From JALHSW01 sp963720675 (lineage in GTDB: Bacteria; Actinomycetota; Acidimicrobiia; IMCC26256; PALSA-555), in contig CAVRGH010000010.1 in the NCBI GenBank assembly GCA_963720675.1, positions 186,001 through 250,000 on the forward strand: a stretch of DNA of 64,000 nucleotides, written 5' to 3'. This document shows positions 1 to 7,814 of the stretch, in pieces (within the stretch, counting starts at the first letter, position 1; each line of letters starts with the position of its first letter). The position numbers were made by a program, and so were the translations under genes. Under the pieces are notes generated by a model. The model made no database searches. It was not told the DNA's origin and was given only the letters and a program-made list of their open reading frames with translations.

Positions 1-866
1 TGGCCCCCGAGGCCGCGATCGTCACCAACGTCGAGCCCGACCACCTCGATCACTACGGCGGGTTCGACGCGCTCGTCGCGGCGTTCCGACGGTTCCTCGA
101 CGAGGTCCCGGGGGTGCGCGTGGTCTGCATCGACGACCCGATCGCGGCAGAGCTCGCGAGCGCCGTCGCCGGGACGCGCACCTACGGCTGGGACGAGCGC
201 GCCGACTACCGAGTGGTCGACTACGTCGGCGACCGGCGGGGGAGCCGCTTCGCCCTCCGCCGCGGCGACGAAGTCCTCGGCGTCGTCGAGCTGCCCGTTC
301 CGGGTCGCCACAACGTCCTCAATGCTGTCGGTGCTGCGTCGCTGGCGCTCGAGCTCGGCGTGCCGTTCGAGGCGGTGACCCGCGCGCTCGGCGGTTTCGG
401 CGGGGTCGCCCGCCGGTTCCAGTTCCGCGGCGAGATCGACGGGGTCACGCTCGTCGACGACTACGCCCACCTGCCGACCGAGGTCTCGGCAATGCTGCGC
501 GCCGCGCGCGAAGGGGGGTGGCGTCGGGTCATCGCGGTGTTCCAGCCACACCGCTACTCACGCACCGAACGCCTCTGGCAGGACTTCGCCGACGCGTTCG
601 TCGACGCGGACACGGTCATCCTCACCGACGTCTACTCGGCGGGGGAGACCCCCCGGCCCGGGGTGTCGGGGCGGCTCGTGCTCCGGGCGGTGCTCGACGC
701 GCACCCCGAGACGGCGGTGACCTATCTGCCCCGGCGCACCGACCTCGTCCACCACGCCCTCCGCAACGCCCGCCCGGGCGACGTGGTCCTGACGCTCGGT
801 GCGGGCGACCTCACGACCGTCCCCGACGAGTGGCTCGCGCTCGCGGGTGCGCGGGTGGAGCCATGA
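1..866 (+). CDS. murC: UDP-N-acetylmuramate--L-alanine ligase, C-terminal part (5' end outside window)
   Basis: MurC adds L-alanine to UDP-MurNAc with ATP, the first step of the peptidoglycan stem peptide, in the cytoplasm. The reading frame is already open at base 3, so the N-terminal nucleotide-binding part is missing. What remains shows the central ligase motif TNVEPDHLDHY at its start, the HNVLNAVGAA segment, and C-terminal-domain motifs DDYAHLPTE and FQPHRYSRTERLW. These are diagnostic of MurC rather than MurD, E or F. The stop overlaps the murB start in an ATGA, so the two genes are translationally coupled at the upstream end of a division and wall operon. Confidence 0.95.
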   Translation, partial: APEAAIVTNVEPDHLDHYGGFDALVAAFRRFLDEVPGVRVVCIDDPIAAELASAVAGTRTYGWDERADYRVVDYVGDRRGSRFALRRGDEVLGVVELPVPGRHNVLNAVGAASLALELGVPFEAVTRALGGFGGVARRFQFRGEIDGVTLVDDYAHLPTEVSAMLRAAREGGWRRVIAVFQPHRYSRTERLWQDFADAFVDADTVILTDVYSAGETPRPGVSGRLVLRAVLDAHPETAVTYLPRRTDLVHHALRNARPGDVVLTLGAGDLTTVPDEWLALAGARVEP

Positions 867-1810
867 CGGCACCCGGCTCGCTCGACGCCTGTGCGTCGGG
901 GCTCGAGGATCGATTGCCCGGCGCGGTGGAGCGAGACCAGCACGTGGCCGACCTCACCACCTACCGCCTCGGCGGGCCGATCTCGGTCGTCGTGCGCGTC
1001 GTCGACGAGGCCGGTCTCGCGGCGGTCGCGGCAGTGCTCGCGGGCTCCCCGGTCCCGGTGCTGGTCGTCGGTCGAGGGTCGAACCTGCTCGTGGCCGATC
1101 AGGGCTTTCCCGGTCTCGGCGTGGTCCTCGGCGGCACGTTCGAGGCAGTCGACGTCGACGCCGACGCCGGCTCCGTGCTCGCCGGCGGCGCCGTCGCGCT
1201 CCCCGTGCTGGCCCGACGCACGGCGGCGGCCGGGCTCGCCGGGCTCGAGTTCTTCGTGGGGATCCCCGGGTCCGTCGGCGGCGCGGTCCGGATGAACGCC
1301 GGCGGCCACGGCCGCGAGACCCGCGACGTGCTCACGAGCGCGTGGGTGCTGGATCTCGGCGCCGGTGGCGACGCGCACGCGGCGGCTCGTACGCCAGAGA
1401 CGCTCGACCTCTCCTACCGCCACTCCAACATCCGACCGACCGACGTCGTGGTGCGCGCCGAGCTGCGGGGCAGCGCCGATGACCCGGAAGCGTGCGCCGC
1501 GCGCATCGACGAGGTCGTGCGCTGGCGTCGTGAGCACCAGCCCGGAGGCGCGAACGCCGGCTCGGTGTTCCGCAACCCGCCGGGCGACTCCGCGGGTCGT
1601 CTCATCGACTCCGCCGGTCTGAAGGGGCTTCGCGTCGGCGGCGCGACCGTCTCGCAGAAGCACGCCAACTTCTTCCAAGCGGGCAACGACGCGACCGCGG
1701 CCGACGTGCGAGCGCTCGTGCGCGAGGTCCAGGCCCGGGTCGCCGATGCGACCGGCGTCTGCCTCGAGCCGGAGCTGCGCATGGTCGGCTTCGACGAGGC
1801 GGGTTCGTGA
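863..1810 (+). CDS. murB: UDP-N-acetylenolpyruvoylglucosamine reductase
   Basis: MurB is an FAD enzyme that reduces enolpyruvyl-UDP-GlcNAc to UDP-MurNAc with NADPH. The 315-residue protein has the FAD-binding GRGSNLL (about 70-76), the GIPGSVGGAVRMNAGG segment (133-148), the catalytic serine motif GSVFRNP (233-239) and the C-terminal glutamate in LEPELR (302-307). It matches the usual length for the family. The ATG was chosen because it overlaps the murC stop (ATGA); the reading frame extends further upstream only inside murC. Its own stop overlaps ftsQ in a GTGA. Confidence 0.96.
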   Translation: MTAPGSLDACASGLEDRLPGAVERDQHVADLTTYRLGGPISVVVRVVDEAGLAAVAAVLAGSPVPVLVVGRGSNLLVADQGFPGLGVVLGGTFEAVDVDADAGSVLAGGAVALPVLARRTAAAGLAGLEFFVGIPGSVGGAVRMNAGGHGRETRDVLTSAWVLDLGAGGDAHAAARTPETLDLSYRHSNIRPTDVVVRAELRGSADDPEACAARIDEVVRWRREHQPGGANAGSVFRNPPGDSAGRLIDSAGLKGLRVGGATVSQKHANFFQAGNDATAADVRALVREVQARVADATGVCLEPELRMVGFDEAGS

Positions 1811-2658
1811 GCACCCGCGCCACGACTGCGCCGCCCCGCCGCCCCCCGAAGGGCAAGGGAGGTACGGGCGAGCGTGCACAGGGCTCCGCCGGGAAGGCCG
1901 GGGGCACCGGGAAGTCGAGCAAGGACGCGGTCGACCCGCGCATGCGCGACCGGCGCGTCGCCGTGCAGCGTGACGCCGGCCGCCGCCGTCTGCGCCGTCT
2001 CCTGCTCGCCCTCGCGGTCCTCGCGATAGCGACCGCCGCAGTCGGCGTCGTGCTGTCGCCTCTGTTGGCGGTCGACGACATCGCGATCGCCGGCGCGGGG
2101 GACCGGGCGCCCGAGGTGCGCGCCGTGGCCGACGACGACCTCGGGTCCGCACTGCTGCTGCTCGACACCGGTGGGGTGGCGGACCGGGTCGAGACCCTGC
2201 CCTGGGTCGCGAGCGCACGCGTGGAGCGCGAGCTGCCGAACACGGTCCGGATCACCGTCACCCCCCGGGTCCCGGTCGCCTTCGCCCGTGCCGCCGACGG
2301 CACCGTCGGACTCGTCGACGGGCGCGGAGTCGTGCTGGCCGTGGCCCCCTCACCGCCGTTGGGCCTGGTCGAGCTGACGGGCGTCACCGACGTGCCGCCG
2401 CTCGGGGAGCGCGTCGACGCGCGCGACGCCGCGCGCGTCGCTGCCGGGCTCGGTCCGCTCGCGGGACGGGTGGCGACGATCACGGTCGTCGACGGCCGCG
2501 CGGCGCTCCGCATCGTGAGCGGCCCCGAGGTCCGACTCGGGACCCTCGACCGGGTCGAGGAGAAGGCGCGCGCCGCCGACGCGGTCCTCGGCGCCACCGC
2601 GCTGGGTGCGCTCACCTACATCGACGTCAGCGTGCCGAGCGCACCGGTCACCGGATGA
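1807..2658 (+). CDS. ftsQ: cell division protein FtsQ (POTRA domain)
   Basis: FtsQ is a single-pass division protein linking early and late divisome proteins. The 283-residue product has a long basic Gly/Lys/Arg-rich cytoplasmic tail (about 1-64), one membrane segment (about 65-88, rich in Leu/Ala/Val), then a POTRA-type region beginning with AVDDIAIAGAG and a downstream beta-rich domain. The start is a GTG overlapping the murB stop. Assignment rests on this architecture and on the position between murB and ftsZ. There is no ftsA after it, as is usual in actinobacteria. Confidence 0.88.
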   Translation: MSTRATTAPPRRPPKGKGGTGERAQGSAGKAGGTGKSSKDAVDPRMRDRRVAVQRDAGRRRLRRLLLALAVLAIATAAVGVVLSPLLAVDDIAIAGAGDRAPEVRAVADDDLGSALLLLDTGGVADRVETLPWVASARVERELPNTVRITVTPRVPVAFARAADGTVGLVDGRGVVLAVAPSPPLGLVELTGVTDVPPLGERVDARDAARVAAGLGPLAGRVATITVVDGRAALRIVSGPEVRLGTLDRVEEKARAADAVLGATALGALTYIDVSVPSAPVTG

Positions 2659-2720
2659 CGGACAGGACCGAGGGTCCCGGGACGCCGCCCGGGCCCAGTG
2701 GAACCGGGGTTTCGAGGCCC

Positions 2721-2726
2721 TATCCT
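2721..2726 (+). promoter_or_regulatory. -10 box TATCCT upstream of an in-frame GTG for ftsZ
   Basis: TATCCT lies exactly 6 nt before a GTG at 2733 that is in the ftsZ frame. This is the TANNNT-N(5-8)-start geometry seen at about a dozen other genes in this window and fits a leaderless transcript. No clear -35 is visible. Confidence 0.5.
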
Positions 2727-2978
2727 GGGTCGGTGACCGCGGCACCACCTCCTCGTCCGCCCACGTCGACGGACCGCCAGGGCGACGTGGGGGCCGCCGA
2801 GGGGTCGACTCCGGGGTCGATCCCCCCGATGGGGGCTCCCAACGGCGAGAATGAACCGCACGAAGCATCGGCGATCGGCCCGACCCGGTCCGAGGCGCCG
2901 CCACCACGCACGACCGAGCCGCGACCGGCAGGTTCCGCCCCGGCGGAACGGGTGACCGGGAGGGGAGGCACGACCGAC

Positions 2979-4103
2979 ATGCTGGGCGACCCGCAGAACT
3001 ACCTCGCGGTCATCAAGGTCGCCGGCGTCGGCGGTGGTGGCGGCAATGCCGTCAACCGCATGATCGACGCGGGCCTCAAGGGTGTCGAGTTCGTCGCGGT
3101 CAACACCGACGCACAGGCGCTCCTCATCAGCGACGCCGACGTGAAGCTCGACATCGGCCGCCAGCTCACACGTGGGCTGGGTGCCGGTTCGGACCCCGAG
3201 GTCGGCCGTCAGGCCGCCGAGGACCACCGCGACGAGATCGAAGAGGTGCTCAAGGGCGCCGACATGGTGTTCATCACCGCGGGTGAGGGTGGTGGCACCG
3301 GCACCGGTGGCGCGCCCATCGTGGCCGAGATCGCGCGAGGCCTCGGTGCGCTCACGATCGCGATCGTGACCCGCCCGTTCAGCTTCGAAGGCCGCCGTCG
3401 CTCGGTGCAGGCCGACGCGGGGCTCCAGCGTCTGCGCGAGAAGGTCGACACACTCATCGTCATCCCGAACGACCGGCTGCTCGACGTCGCCGACGAGAAG
3501 TCGTCGCTGCTCTCCGCGTTCAAGATGGCCGACGACGTGCTCCTCCAAGGGGTGCAGGGCATCACCGACCTCATCACCACACCGGGCCTCATCAACACCG
3601 ACTTCGCCGACGTCCGCATGATCATGCAGGACGCCGGCACCGCCCTCATGGGGGTCGGCCAGGCCTCGGGCGAGGGACGGGCGCTCAACTCGGCGCGGAA
3701 CGCAATCTCGAGCGCGCTGCTCGAGGCGAGCATCGAGGGCGCCCGCGGGCTGCTGCTCAACGTCGCGGGACCGTCCGACCTCGGTCTGTTCGAGGTGAAC
3801 GAGGCGGCCGAGGTGGTCAAGGAGACCGCGCACCCCGACGCCAACATCATCTTCGGCGCCACGATCGACGACTCGCTCGGCGACGAGGTACGCATCACCG
3901 TGATCGCGGCCGGCTTCGACCGCTTCGAGGGCGAGCGCAGTCCCGACCTCCGTCGGTCGACCTCCTCGACGTCGAGCTCGTCGCTCGGGCTCGGCGACTC
4001 GACCGGGCCGAGCTCGGCGGCCGACAGCGCGTTCGGTCGCGAGGACTTCGGCGACGACGGCGACGACGACGACGAGTTCGACGTCCCCGAGTTCCTGCGC
4101 TGA
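2979..4103 (+). CDS. ftsZ: cell division GTPase FtsZ
   Basis: FtsZ is the tubulin-like GTPase that forms the Z ring. Counting from the ATG at 2979, the 374-residue protein begins MLGDPQNYLA and shows the nucleotide-binding GVGGGGGNAVNR (about 16-27), the tubulin signature GGGTGTGGAP (about 104-113), the T7-loop region around TDFADVR, an acidic Ser-rich linker, and a C-terminal peptide ending DVPEFLR that family knowledge assigns to SepF binding. This start has a strong ribosome site (GGGAGGGGAGG, 2958-2968). Two other in-frame starts exist: ATG 2655, overlapping the ftsQ stop, and GTG 2733, behind a TATCCT box. Either would add a Pro-rich N-terminal extension. Confidence 0.97.
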   Translation: MLGDPQNYLAVIKVAGVGGGGGNAVNRMIDAGLKGVEFVAVNTDAQALLISDADVKLDIGRQLTRGLGAGSDPEVGRQAAEDHRDEIEEVLKGADMVFITAGEGGGTGTGGAPIVAEIARGLGALTIAIVTRPFSFEGRRRSVQADAGLQRLREKVDTLIVIPNDRLLDVADEKSSLLSAFKMADDVLLQGVQGITDLITTPGLINTDFADVRMIMQDAGTALMGVGQASGEGRALNSARNAISSALLEASIEGARGLLLNVAGPSDLGLFEVNEAAEVVKETAHPDANIIFGATIDDSLGDEVRITVIAAGFDRFEGERSPDLRRSTSSTSSSSLGLGDSTGPSSAADSAFGREDFGDDGDDDDEFDVPEFLR

Positions 4104-4819
4104 TCCAGCTCGACCTCGGCCCGGCGCGCGTCGCCTGGAGCGATCGGCACGGCGGGGTCTCCGCAGCGCCCTTTGCCACCGCGAACCTGGGCGCGAGCGT
4201 CGGGGACCGTCCCGATGCCGTCACCGCGAACCGTCGGGCCCTTGCCGAGCAGCTGGGGCTCCCCGATCCCGCGGGCTGGTGCTGGCTCCACCAGGTCCAC
4301 GGCACAGCGGTCGTGACGGGCGACGAGCACGCCGGTGCCCCGGCACCCCCCGACGCCGACGGGGCGGTCACCGCAACGGCACGGCTCCCGCTCGTCGTCC
4401 TCACCGCCGATTGCGCCCCGGTCGCGCTCGCCTGCGACGACGCGGTCGCGGTCGCCCACGCGGGCTGGCCGGGCCTGCTCGGCGGCGTGCTCGAGGCCAC
4501 CGTCGAGCGGCTGCGCGCCATCGGGACGGGTGACGTGCGCGCCGCGCTGGGTCCGTGCGTGCACCCCGATCGTTACGAGTTCGGTCGCGCCGACCTGGAT
4601 CGGATGGTCGACGCGCTCGGCCCGTCGGTCGAGGGGAGGACCGCGTCCGGCACCCCGGCGCTCGACGTCCCCGCGGCGGTGCGGGTGGCACTCGGGCGCG
4701 CCGGCGTGACCGAGATCACGGACGTCGACGTGTGCACCTCGGCGTCGCCCGACCACTTCTCCCACCGCCGCGACGGCACGACCGGGCGCCAGGGCCTGGT
4801 CGTGGTCCTGGCCCGATGA
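4100..4819 (+). CDS. pgeF: polyphenol oxidase/laccase-domain purine nucleosidase family protein (YfiH/PgeF)
   Basis: The family is known for a Zn site and for editing muropeptide precursors or acting on purine nucleosides. The metal and active-site motifs are all visible: HQVHG (about 64-68), TADCAP (102-107) and HAGW (120-123). No ATG, GTG or TTG occurs in this frame upstream of HQVHG; the first canonical start (GTG 4313) would delete it. The frame opens at CTG 4100, which overlaps the ftsZ stop as CTGA, giving 239 residues beginning (M)IQLDLGPAR. I take CTG as the likely start; ATC 4103 is a less likely alternative. The stop lies inside a 17-bp tandem duplication shared with the yggS start. 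Confidence 0.85.
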   Translation: MIQLDLGPARVAWSDRHGGVSAAPFATANLGASVGDRPDAVTANRRALAEQLGLPDPAGWCWLHQVHGTAVVTGDEHAGAPAPPDADGAVTATARLPLVVLTADCAPVALACDDAVAVAHAGWPGLLGGVLEATVERLRAIGTGDVRAALGPCVHPDRYEFGRADLDRMVDALGPSVEGRTASGTPALDVPAAVRVALGRAGVTEITDVDVCTSASPDHFSHRRDGTTGRQGLVVVLAR

Positions 4820-4836
4820 TGGTCCTGGCCCGATGA
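4803..4836 (+). repeat. perfect 17-bp tandem duplication at the pgeF-yggS junction, encoding a micro-ORF
   Basis: The 17 bases ending ...CCCGATGA occur twice without a break (4803-4819 and 4820-4836). Each copy ends in ATGA. The first ATGA joins the pgeF stop to a six-codon ORF (MMVLAR, 4816-4836) whose stop overlaps the yggS ATG at 4833. Removing one copy would restore a simple pgeF-yggS ATGA overlap. Confidence 0.9.
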
Positions 4837-5540
4837 GCGCCACCACCGGTGGGCCGGAGGGCACCGCCGACATCGCCGCCAACGTGGCTTCGGTGCGCGC
4901 CACCATCGATGCGGCTGCCCGACGCGCGGGGCGAGATCCGGCGTCGGTCACGCTCGTGGCCGCCAGCAAGACGGTGGACGCGGCCCGGGTCGCCGAGGCG
5001 GTCGCGGCGGGCGTGGCCGACCTCGGCGAGAACCGGGCCCAGGAGCTGCTGGCCAAGGCGCCCGACCTGGCTGCGGCCCTCCCGGACACCGAGATCCGCT
5101 GGCACTTCCTCGGAGCGCTCCAGCGCAACAAGGTGAAGGCCCTCGCGTCATGGGTGCAGTGCTGGCAGAGCGTCGACCGCGCGGTGCTCGGACCGGCCAT
5201 CGCCCGCCATGCCCCCGGCGCGCGGGTGCTGGTGGAGGTCAACCTCGCCGCCGAGCCACAGAAGGCGGGCTGCACCCCCGACGAGCTCCCCGGCCTGGTG
5301 GATGCGCTGCGCGGCGACGGTCTGCTCGTGGAGGGTCTCATGACCGTCCCCCCGCACGGGTCCGAGCCCCGCCCCTGGTTCGCCCGGCTGCGGACCCTCG
5401 CCGAGGGCCTCGACCTCCCGACCCTCTCGATGGGCATGAGCGACGACTTCGGGGCTGCTGTGGAGGAGGGGGCCACCGTGGTCCGCGTGGGCCGTGCGCT
5501 CTTCGGATCCCGGCACCACTCCCAGGAGGTTGGGCGGTAG
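4833..5540 (+). CDS. YggS/PROSC family pyridoxal-phosphate homeostasis protein
   Basis: This family binds PLP on a single-domain alanine-racemase-like barrel and controls free PLP; its gene is a standard neighbour of ftsZ and sepF in actinobacteria. The 235-residue protein carries the PLP lysine in VAASKT (K46), the GENRAQE motif (about 69-75), WHFLGALQRNK, and a C-terminal LSMGMSDDF phosphate-binding segment. The ATG is the second-copy ATGA of the 17-bp duplication. Translation probably reaches it by reinitiation from pgeF through the micro-ORF. Confidence 0.92.
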   Translation: MSATTGGPEGTADIAANVASVRATIDAAARRAGRDPASVTLVAASKTVDAARVAEAVAAGVADLGENRAQELLAKAPDLAAALPDTEIRWHFLGALQRNKVKALASWVQCWQSVDRAVLGPAIARHAPGARVLVEVNLAAEPQKAGCTPDELPGLVDALRGDGLLVEGLMTVPPHGSEPRPWFARLRTLAEGLDLPTLSMGMSDDFGAAVEEGATVVRVGRALFGSRHHSQEVGR

Positions 5541-5558
5541 GCTTGCTCCCCGGAGGGC

Positions 5559-6314
5559 GTGCCGTTCCCCGGTCTCGAGCAGATGGCGCGCAATCGAGTG
5601 GCTTCTCTTTGGCGTCGAACCATGGTGTACCTGGGCCTCCAGGACGACGACGAGTACGGCTACGACAGCTACGACGCGCACTACGACGACTCCAGCTACC
5701 CCCAGGGCCCCGTGGGCCAGGGTGCGGGTGGCCCGGGTGGCGCTCAAGGCGCGCCGATGGGCGCTCCCGGTGGGCCGGTGGGTCGGGGTGCTCCCGGCTA
5801 TGGCCCCGACGGTGGTCCCGAAGACCCCTACGCGGCCCCGCGTGGCCCCGAAGGCCCGCACGGCGTCGACGTCCGCACGATGGGCGGCACCCCCGACCAG
5901 CGATCGGTGGCGGTGCGCGACCGTCCGATGGTGGGGACGATGGGGGAGCCCACGGTGCGGGCGCTGCCCCGCGACGACCAGCCGAGCGGCGTCTCGGTGA
6001 GCAGGCCCGGTGTGGTCCACGCGGTGCCCACCACGGCGGGCAAGGTCCACGTGGTCGAGCCCCGCGGGTTCAACGACGCCCAGGAGGTCGGTGACCGGGT
6101 CAAGGCCAACCAGCCGGTCATCCTCAACCTCCAGGGGAGCACCAAGGAGCTGCGGCGCCGGCTCATCGACTTCGCGAGTGGGCTCGCGTACGCGGTCGGC
6201 GGCTCGATGTCGCGCGTCGCGGATGCGGTGTTCCTCATCTCCCCGGTGAACGTCGAGCTGTCCGAGGACGAGAAGGAACGCCTCGAGACGCGCGGGCTCT
6301 ACCGGCGCGACTGA
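5559..6314 (+). CDS. sepF: cell division protein SepF
   Basis: SepF tethers FtsZ to the membrane and polymerises; it replaces FtsA in actinobacteria. The C-terminal SepF core is clear, from VHVVEPRGFNDAQEV to ISPVNVELSEDEK. The N-terminal membrane-targeting segment is recognisable as RRTMVYLGLQDDDEY, followed by a Gly/Pro-rich linker. The GTG at 5559 has its GGAGGG site only 1 nt away, so ATG 5583 (MARNRVASLW) is an equally good start; from 5559 the product has 251 residues. It lies 18 bp after yggS and 9 bp before yggT. Confidence 0.93.
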   Translation: MPFPGLEQMARNRVASLWRRTMVYLGLQDDDEYGYDSYDAHYDDSSYPQGPVGQGAGGPGGAQGAPMGAPGGPVGRGAPGYGPDGGPEDPYAAPRGPEGPHGVDVRTMGGTPDQRSVAVRDRPMVGTMGEPTVRALPRDDQPSGVSVSRPGVVHAVPTTAGKVHVVEPRGFNDAQEVGDRVKANQPVILNLQGSTKELRRRLIDFASGLAYAVGGSMSRVADAVFLISPVNVELSEDEKERLETRGLYRRD

Positions 6315-6323
6315 TCCGCGTCC

Positions 6324-6566
6324 GTGAGCATCCTCTGCAACATCATCACCGTCTTCATCGTCCTGCTCTTCGCCCGGGCGGTGCTGTCCTGGTTCCCGCT
6401 GCGGCCCGGCGGCGCCATGGCCCAGGTGGCCCAGTTCCTGTTCGTGATCACCGACTGGGCGCTCCAGCCCCTGCGCAAGGTCATCCCGCCCGCGGGGATG
6501 TTCGACCTCTCGTTCATGGTGCTGGTGTTCGGGCTCTTCATCCTGCGGGGCGTCATCTGCTCGTAG
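6324..6566 (+). CDS. YggT family membrane protein
   Basis: An 80-residue protein with two hydrophobic segments (about 4-20 and 55-78) separated by the family's RPGG...LRKVIPPAGMFDLS region. YggT proteins occur between sepF and divIVA in most actinobacteria and are thought to work with the divisome, but their biochemical role is not established. The start is GTG. Confidence 0.88.
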   Translation: MSILCNIITVFIVLLFARAVLSWFPLRPGGAMAQVAQFLFVITDWALQPLRKVIPPAGMFDLSFMVLVFGLFILRGVICS

Positions 6567-6652
6567 CACGTCGGATCGGCCGCGGGGTGTTGCGCGCCAA
6601 CGCCTTCCGGTGGCCGGCCGGGCCAGGCTTCAGGTGCGGGACCTCGGGTCGC

Positions 6653-6658
6653 TAGCAT
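6653..6658 (+). promoter_or_regulatory. -10 box TAGCAT before divIVA
   Basis: TAGCAT is followed by 8 nt and then the divIVA ATG. No ribosome-binding site fits in this space, so a leaderless divIVA transcript is the simplest reading. Confidence 0.55.
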
Positions 6659-6666
6659 TGGACGCC

Positions 6667-7767
6667 ATGGCTTCCATGGACGTGTCCCCGCAAGAGCTGC
6701 GCGACATCGAGATTCGTGAGGCGTGGCGCGGGTATCACCGCGACGACGTCGACGAGCTCCTCGAGCGCGCGGCAGCGACGATCGAGCACCTCGAGGCGGA
6801 GAACCAGCAGCTCCGTGCTCGGGTGTCCCAGGGCGGCGGGCCGCCGCGTGCCCCGATGCCGGCACCGGCACCGGCCGCGGCCCCGGTGGTCGCGGCACCT
6901 GCACCGCCGCCGGTGCCGGTCCCCGCACCGGCGCCGGCCGCGGCCGCGGCACCGGCGCGCATCGCCGACACCGACGTCATCCAGCGCACGCTCGTGCTCG
7001 CCCAGAAGGCGGCCGACGAGGCCGTCGCCGACGCGCGCTCCCAGGCGCAGCGAATCGTCGGTGACGCCGAGGCGCATTCGAAGGAGCTCGTCAACCGGGC
7101 CGAGACCCGCGCCGCGGAGATCGCGGAGAACGAGCGTCGCAAGCTCGAGGAGGACATCGGCCGCCTCCAGAACGCGCGCGACACGCTCAACGCCGACGTC
7201 GACGCCCTCGAGCGTTTCGAGCAGGAGTACCGCGACCGGCTCCGTCACACGATCGAGGCCGAGCTCGACCTCCTCGGGCAGACGTCCTCGGGCGCGCTCG
7301 AGCGTCCCGCCATCCACGACGTCGAGCTGCCCGCTGCGACGACCACGAGCTGGGCCGCGGCGCCCGCAGCTGCGCCCGCCGAGCCCGAGGGTTCGTGGTC
7401 CGCGTCGCAAGAGGGTGTCGTCGCGAGCCCGCCGGCGGCGCCGCCGACCGCGGGTGCACCGACCGTGCACATCGAAGCCGTCCCCGCGGGCGACGCGGCC
7501 TGGGACCCGGCTCCGGCCGGCGGCTGGGCGGACGCCCCGACCGCGGGCGTGGTCGACGACTCCGGAGACATCGCGCTGATCGACGACAGCGAGCAGCACG
7601 GTGACAGCCTCGACGACGACGCGTTCTTCGCGTCCCTGCGTGAGGCCGTCCGTGACGACGCACCGCTCAACGACGGTGGTGTCGCGGGCGTGGGCGACGA
7701 CGACTCGGCGTTCTTCGACCAGGACGACACCGACGAGCACCGTCGCCTGTTCAAGCGCCGCCGCTAG
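6667..7767 (+). CDS. divIVA: DivIVA/Wag31 family polar growth and septum protein
   Basis: DivIVA recognises curved membrane at poles and septa and recruits wall-growth proteins. The 366-residue product starts with the DivIVA membrane-binding segment (VSPQELRDIEIREAWRGYHR and the following coiled coil to about 55). A Pro/Ala-rich linker follows (about 58-95), then a long coiled-coil region (about 105-220) and an acidic low-complexity tail. An upstream GTG at 6610 is in frame, but the ATG at 6667 is preferred because it begins exactly at the family N-terminus and sits 8 nt after TAGCAT. Confidence 0.9.
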   Translation: MASMDVSPQELRDIEIREAWRGYHRDDVDELLERAAATIEHLEAENQQLRARVSQGGGPPRAPMPAPAPAAAPVVAAPAPPPVPVPAPAPAAAAAPARIADTDVIQRTLVLAQKAADEAVADARSQAQRIVGDAEAHSKELVNRAETRAAEIAENERRKLEEDIGRLQNARDTLNADVDALERFEQEYRDRLRHTIEAELDLLGQTSSGALERPAIHDVELPAATTTSWAAAPAAAPAEPEGSWSASQEGVVASPPAAPPTAGAPTVHIEAVPAGDAAWDPAPAGGWADAPTAGVVDDSGDIALIDDSEQHGDSLDDDAFFASLREAVRDDAPLNDGGVAGVGDDDSAFFDQDDTDEHRRLFKRRR

Positions 7768-7814
7768 CCCGAGACGCGTCGTCATCCATCACCAACGCTG
7801 ACCCACACCGAGCG

